From Flavobacteriaceae bacterium UBA3591 (lineage in GTDB: Bacteria; Bacteroidota; Bacteroidia; Flavobacteriales; Flavobacteriaceae): DNA of 7,197 nt. Positions 6,461 through 7,197 of this stretch are shown one piece after another. The notes beneath the pieces are model-generated. The model was not told the DNA's origin. It was given only the letters and a program-made list of their open reading frames with translations, and ran no database searches. The position numbers and the translations under genes are program-made. The number at the start of each line of letters is the position of its first letter. Position 1 is the stretch's first letter. The stretch spans positions 1-7,197 of the forward strand of contig DFMO01000013.1 in the NCBI GenBank assembly GCA_002375695.1. The letters run 5' to 3'.

Positions 6461-6802
6461 TTGAGCGAATTTAAAAGAGAAATAGGATTTTACGAAAACC
6501 ACTTTAAAGATTTCTATTTAAAACAGTCGCTCGTTGTTCGTAAGAAAATTGACTGGACACTTTTACTTTTGAGAAATACTCGAATTGTTCCAGAAAAGTT
6601 TTTAAAAAACCTTACGAATACTGACGGACTTTGGGAAGTGCGAATTTCTGCAGGAAATGGAATATTCCGAATTTTTTGCTTTTTCGACAAAGGGAATTTA
6701 ATAATTCTATTGAGTGGATTTCAAAAGAAAACACAAAAAACACCCAAGAAAGAAATTAAAAAAGCGGAACGATTAAAAAAGGAATATTATGAAAACAGAT
6801 AA
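6461..6802 (+). CDS. higB: HigB-like toxin (RelE/ParE superfamily, phage Gp49-like)
   Basis: A 113-residue protein of the Gp49-like/HigB family. Members are mostly ribosome-dependent mRNA endonucleases held inactive by the antitoxin encoded next to them. Recognisable parts are the N-terminal strand and helix REIGFYENHFKDFY (6-19), RIVPEKFLKNL (41-51), GLWEVR (56-61), FRIFCFF (69-75) and LSGFQKKTQKTPKKEI (84-99). Arg61 and Arg70 are candidate active-site residues by position. The start is TTG 6461: no ATG exists in this frame, and the next start upstream (TTG 6407) lies inside the promoter. The 113-residue length also fits the family. No Shine-Dalgarno is obvious, which is common in this phylum. 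The toxin precedes the antitoxin, as in higBA systems, and their frames overlap by 14 nt. Confidence 0.82.
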   Translation: MSEFKREIGFYENHFKDFYLKQSLVVRKKIDWTLLLLRNTRIVPEKFLKNLTNTDGLWEVRISAGNGIFRIFCFFDKGNLIILLSGFQKKTQKTPKKEIKKAERLKKEYYENR

Positions 6803-7091
6803 AAGAATTACATCCTTTGATGACCATTTGGACGAACAGTACGGAAAAATCGGAACTGAATCTCGTGATGAATTTCAAGAAGAATTTGAAACATTTAAAA
6901 TTGGAGTTTTAATTCAAGAGGCGAGAAAAAAACAACATTTGACCCAACAACAACTTGCCGAAAAAGTTGGAACGACTAAAAACTATATTTCTCGAATCGA
7001 GAATAACGCAAGTGATATTCGACTTTCGACTTTAATGCGAATTATTCGAGAAGGATTAGGCGGAAGTCTGAAATTATCAATGGATATTTAA
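6789..7091 (+). CDS. higA: HigA-like antitoxin, XRE-family helix-turn-helix
   Basis: A 100-residue antitoxin that should bind and block the toxin encoded immediately upstream and repress the shared promoter. The N-terminal part, about residues 1-35, is acidic and probably flexible. An XRE/HTH_3 domain covers about 38-90, with the helix-turn-helix LTQQQLAEKVGTTKNYISRI at 51-70. The C-terminus ends LKLSMDI. ATG 6789 has AGGA at 6780-6783, 5 nt upstream, and overlaps the toxin end by 14 nt, so the two are translationally linked. The likely binding site is the inverted repeat at 6416-6433. It is complete, and its stop codon lies 14 nt before attC-like element C. Confidence 0.88.
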   Translation: MKTDKRITSFDDHLDEQYGKIGTESRDEFQEEFETFKIGVLIQEARKKQHLTQQQLAEKVGTTKNYISRIENNASDIRLSTLMRIIREGLGGSLKLSMDI

Positions 7092-7105
7092 CAACTGAAT
7101 AATAA

Positions 7106-7197
7106 GTACTACTGGCAACAATGGCTATAAGTAATTGCTTGTTCTCGCCTACTTCTGAAAATCCTCGCGGATTTTCAGTTTGGTGTGTACTTGCAAA
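7106..7197 (+). repeat. attC-like palindromic element C, truncated by the window end
   Basis: It begins GTA-C-TACTGG-CAAC (7106-7119), then AAT and GGCTATAAG, the same plan as the left ends of A and B. Inside is a perfect 10-bp hairpin, CTGAAAATCC (7155-7164) with GGATTTTCAG (7169-7178), around a TCGC loop. The right arm and GTTG end are not in the window. The hairpin may also end higBA transcription, though no T-run follows it. Confidence 0.6.

Larger units (their letters stand above)
6356..7197 (+). mobile_element. Putative integron-like gene cassette 3 (toxin-antitoxin cassette), partial at the right
   Basis: The module starts GTTG-CCAGTA-A-TAC (6355-6368), and the closing element starts GTA-C-TACTGG-CAAC (7106-7119), complementary at 13 of 14 positions. 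It contains a complete higBA-type operon with its own promoter. Toxin-antitoxin cassettes with their own promoters, including higBA, are well known in chromosomal integrons of vibrios, where they stabilise the array. The right end of the closing element is beyond the window. Confidence 0.5.

Noticed and set aside
1..7197. CRISPR array, tRNA, rRNA or IS element
   Set aside because: No regularly spaced direct repeats, no tRNA or rRNA-like sequence, and no transposase or integrase reading frame was seen.

Overview
The window looks like an accessory-gene region of a Bacteroidota bacterium, most likely a flavobacterium. The DNA is AT-rich. One promoter has the Bacteroidota form (TTTG, 20 nt, TAnnTTTG). 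It encodes a GLPGLI-family secreted protein coupled to a TonB-dependent-receptor-type outer-membrane protein, a pair typical of that phylum. No integrase, transposase, tRNA or rRNA was found.

Layout: (1) 1-20 is the right end of an imperfect-palindrome element that continues upstream. (2) 21-2209 holds a structured non-coding region (about 205-489) directly followed by a 522-residue reverse transcriptase (506-2074) of the defence-associated (UG/Abi/DRT) kind, then palindromic element A (2075-2222). (3) 2210-6355 holds a small secreted cysteine-containing peptide with its own intrinsic terminator, a GLPGLI-family protein and a TonB-receptor-like protein overlapping by 4 nt, then the long palindromic element B (6114-6368). 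(4) 6356 to the window end holds a higBA-type toxin-antitoxin operon with a clear promoter and operator, then the start of element C (7106 onward, cut by the window edge).

The main finding is a hidden organising rule. Each of the three modules begins with GTTG-N6-A-N3 and ends with an element that starts N3-C-N6-CAAC. The N6 and N3 at the end are the exact reverse complement of the N6 and N3 at the beginning of the same module. They do not match the neighbouring modules. All three modules show 13 of 14 complementary positions, with the single A/C mismatch at the same place. This is what an integron-type gene cassette should show: the left R box of a cassette's attC site pairs with the first bases of that cassette once it is circular. 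The window is therefore best read as three consecutive cassettes of an integron-like array with unusual attC-like sites: an anti-phage reverse-transcriptase cassette, a very large (about 4.1 kb) outer-membrane cassette, and a toxin-antitoxin cassette.

How the genes may work together: the non-coding RNA and reverse transcriptase would form one self-contained defence system. The GLPGLI and TonB-type proteins would act together at the cell envelope. HigBA would stabilise the array and may contribute to defence. Gene family calls rest on motifs read by eye. The reverse-transcriptase subtype (DRT2-like, DRT9-like or other) is not resolved.
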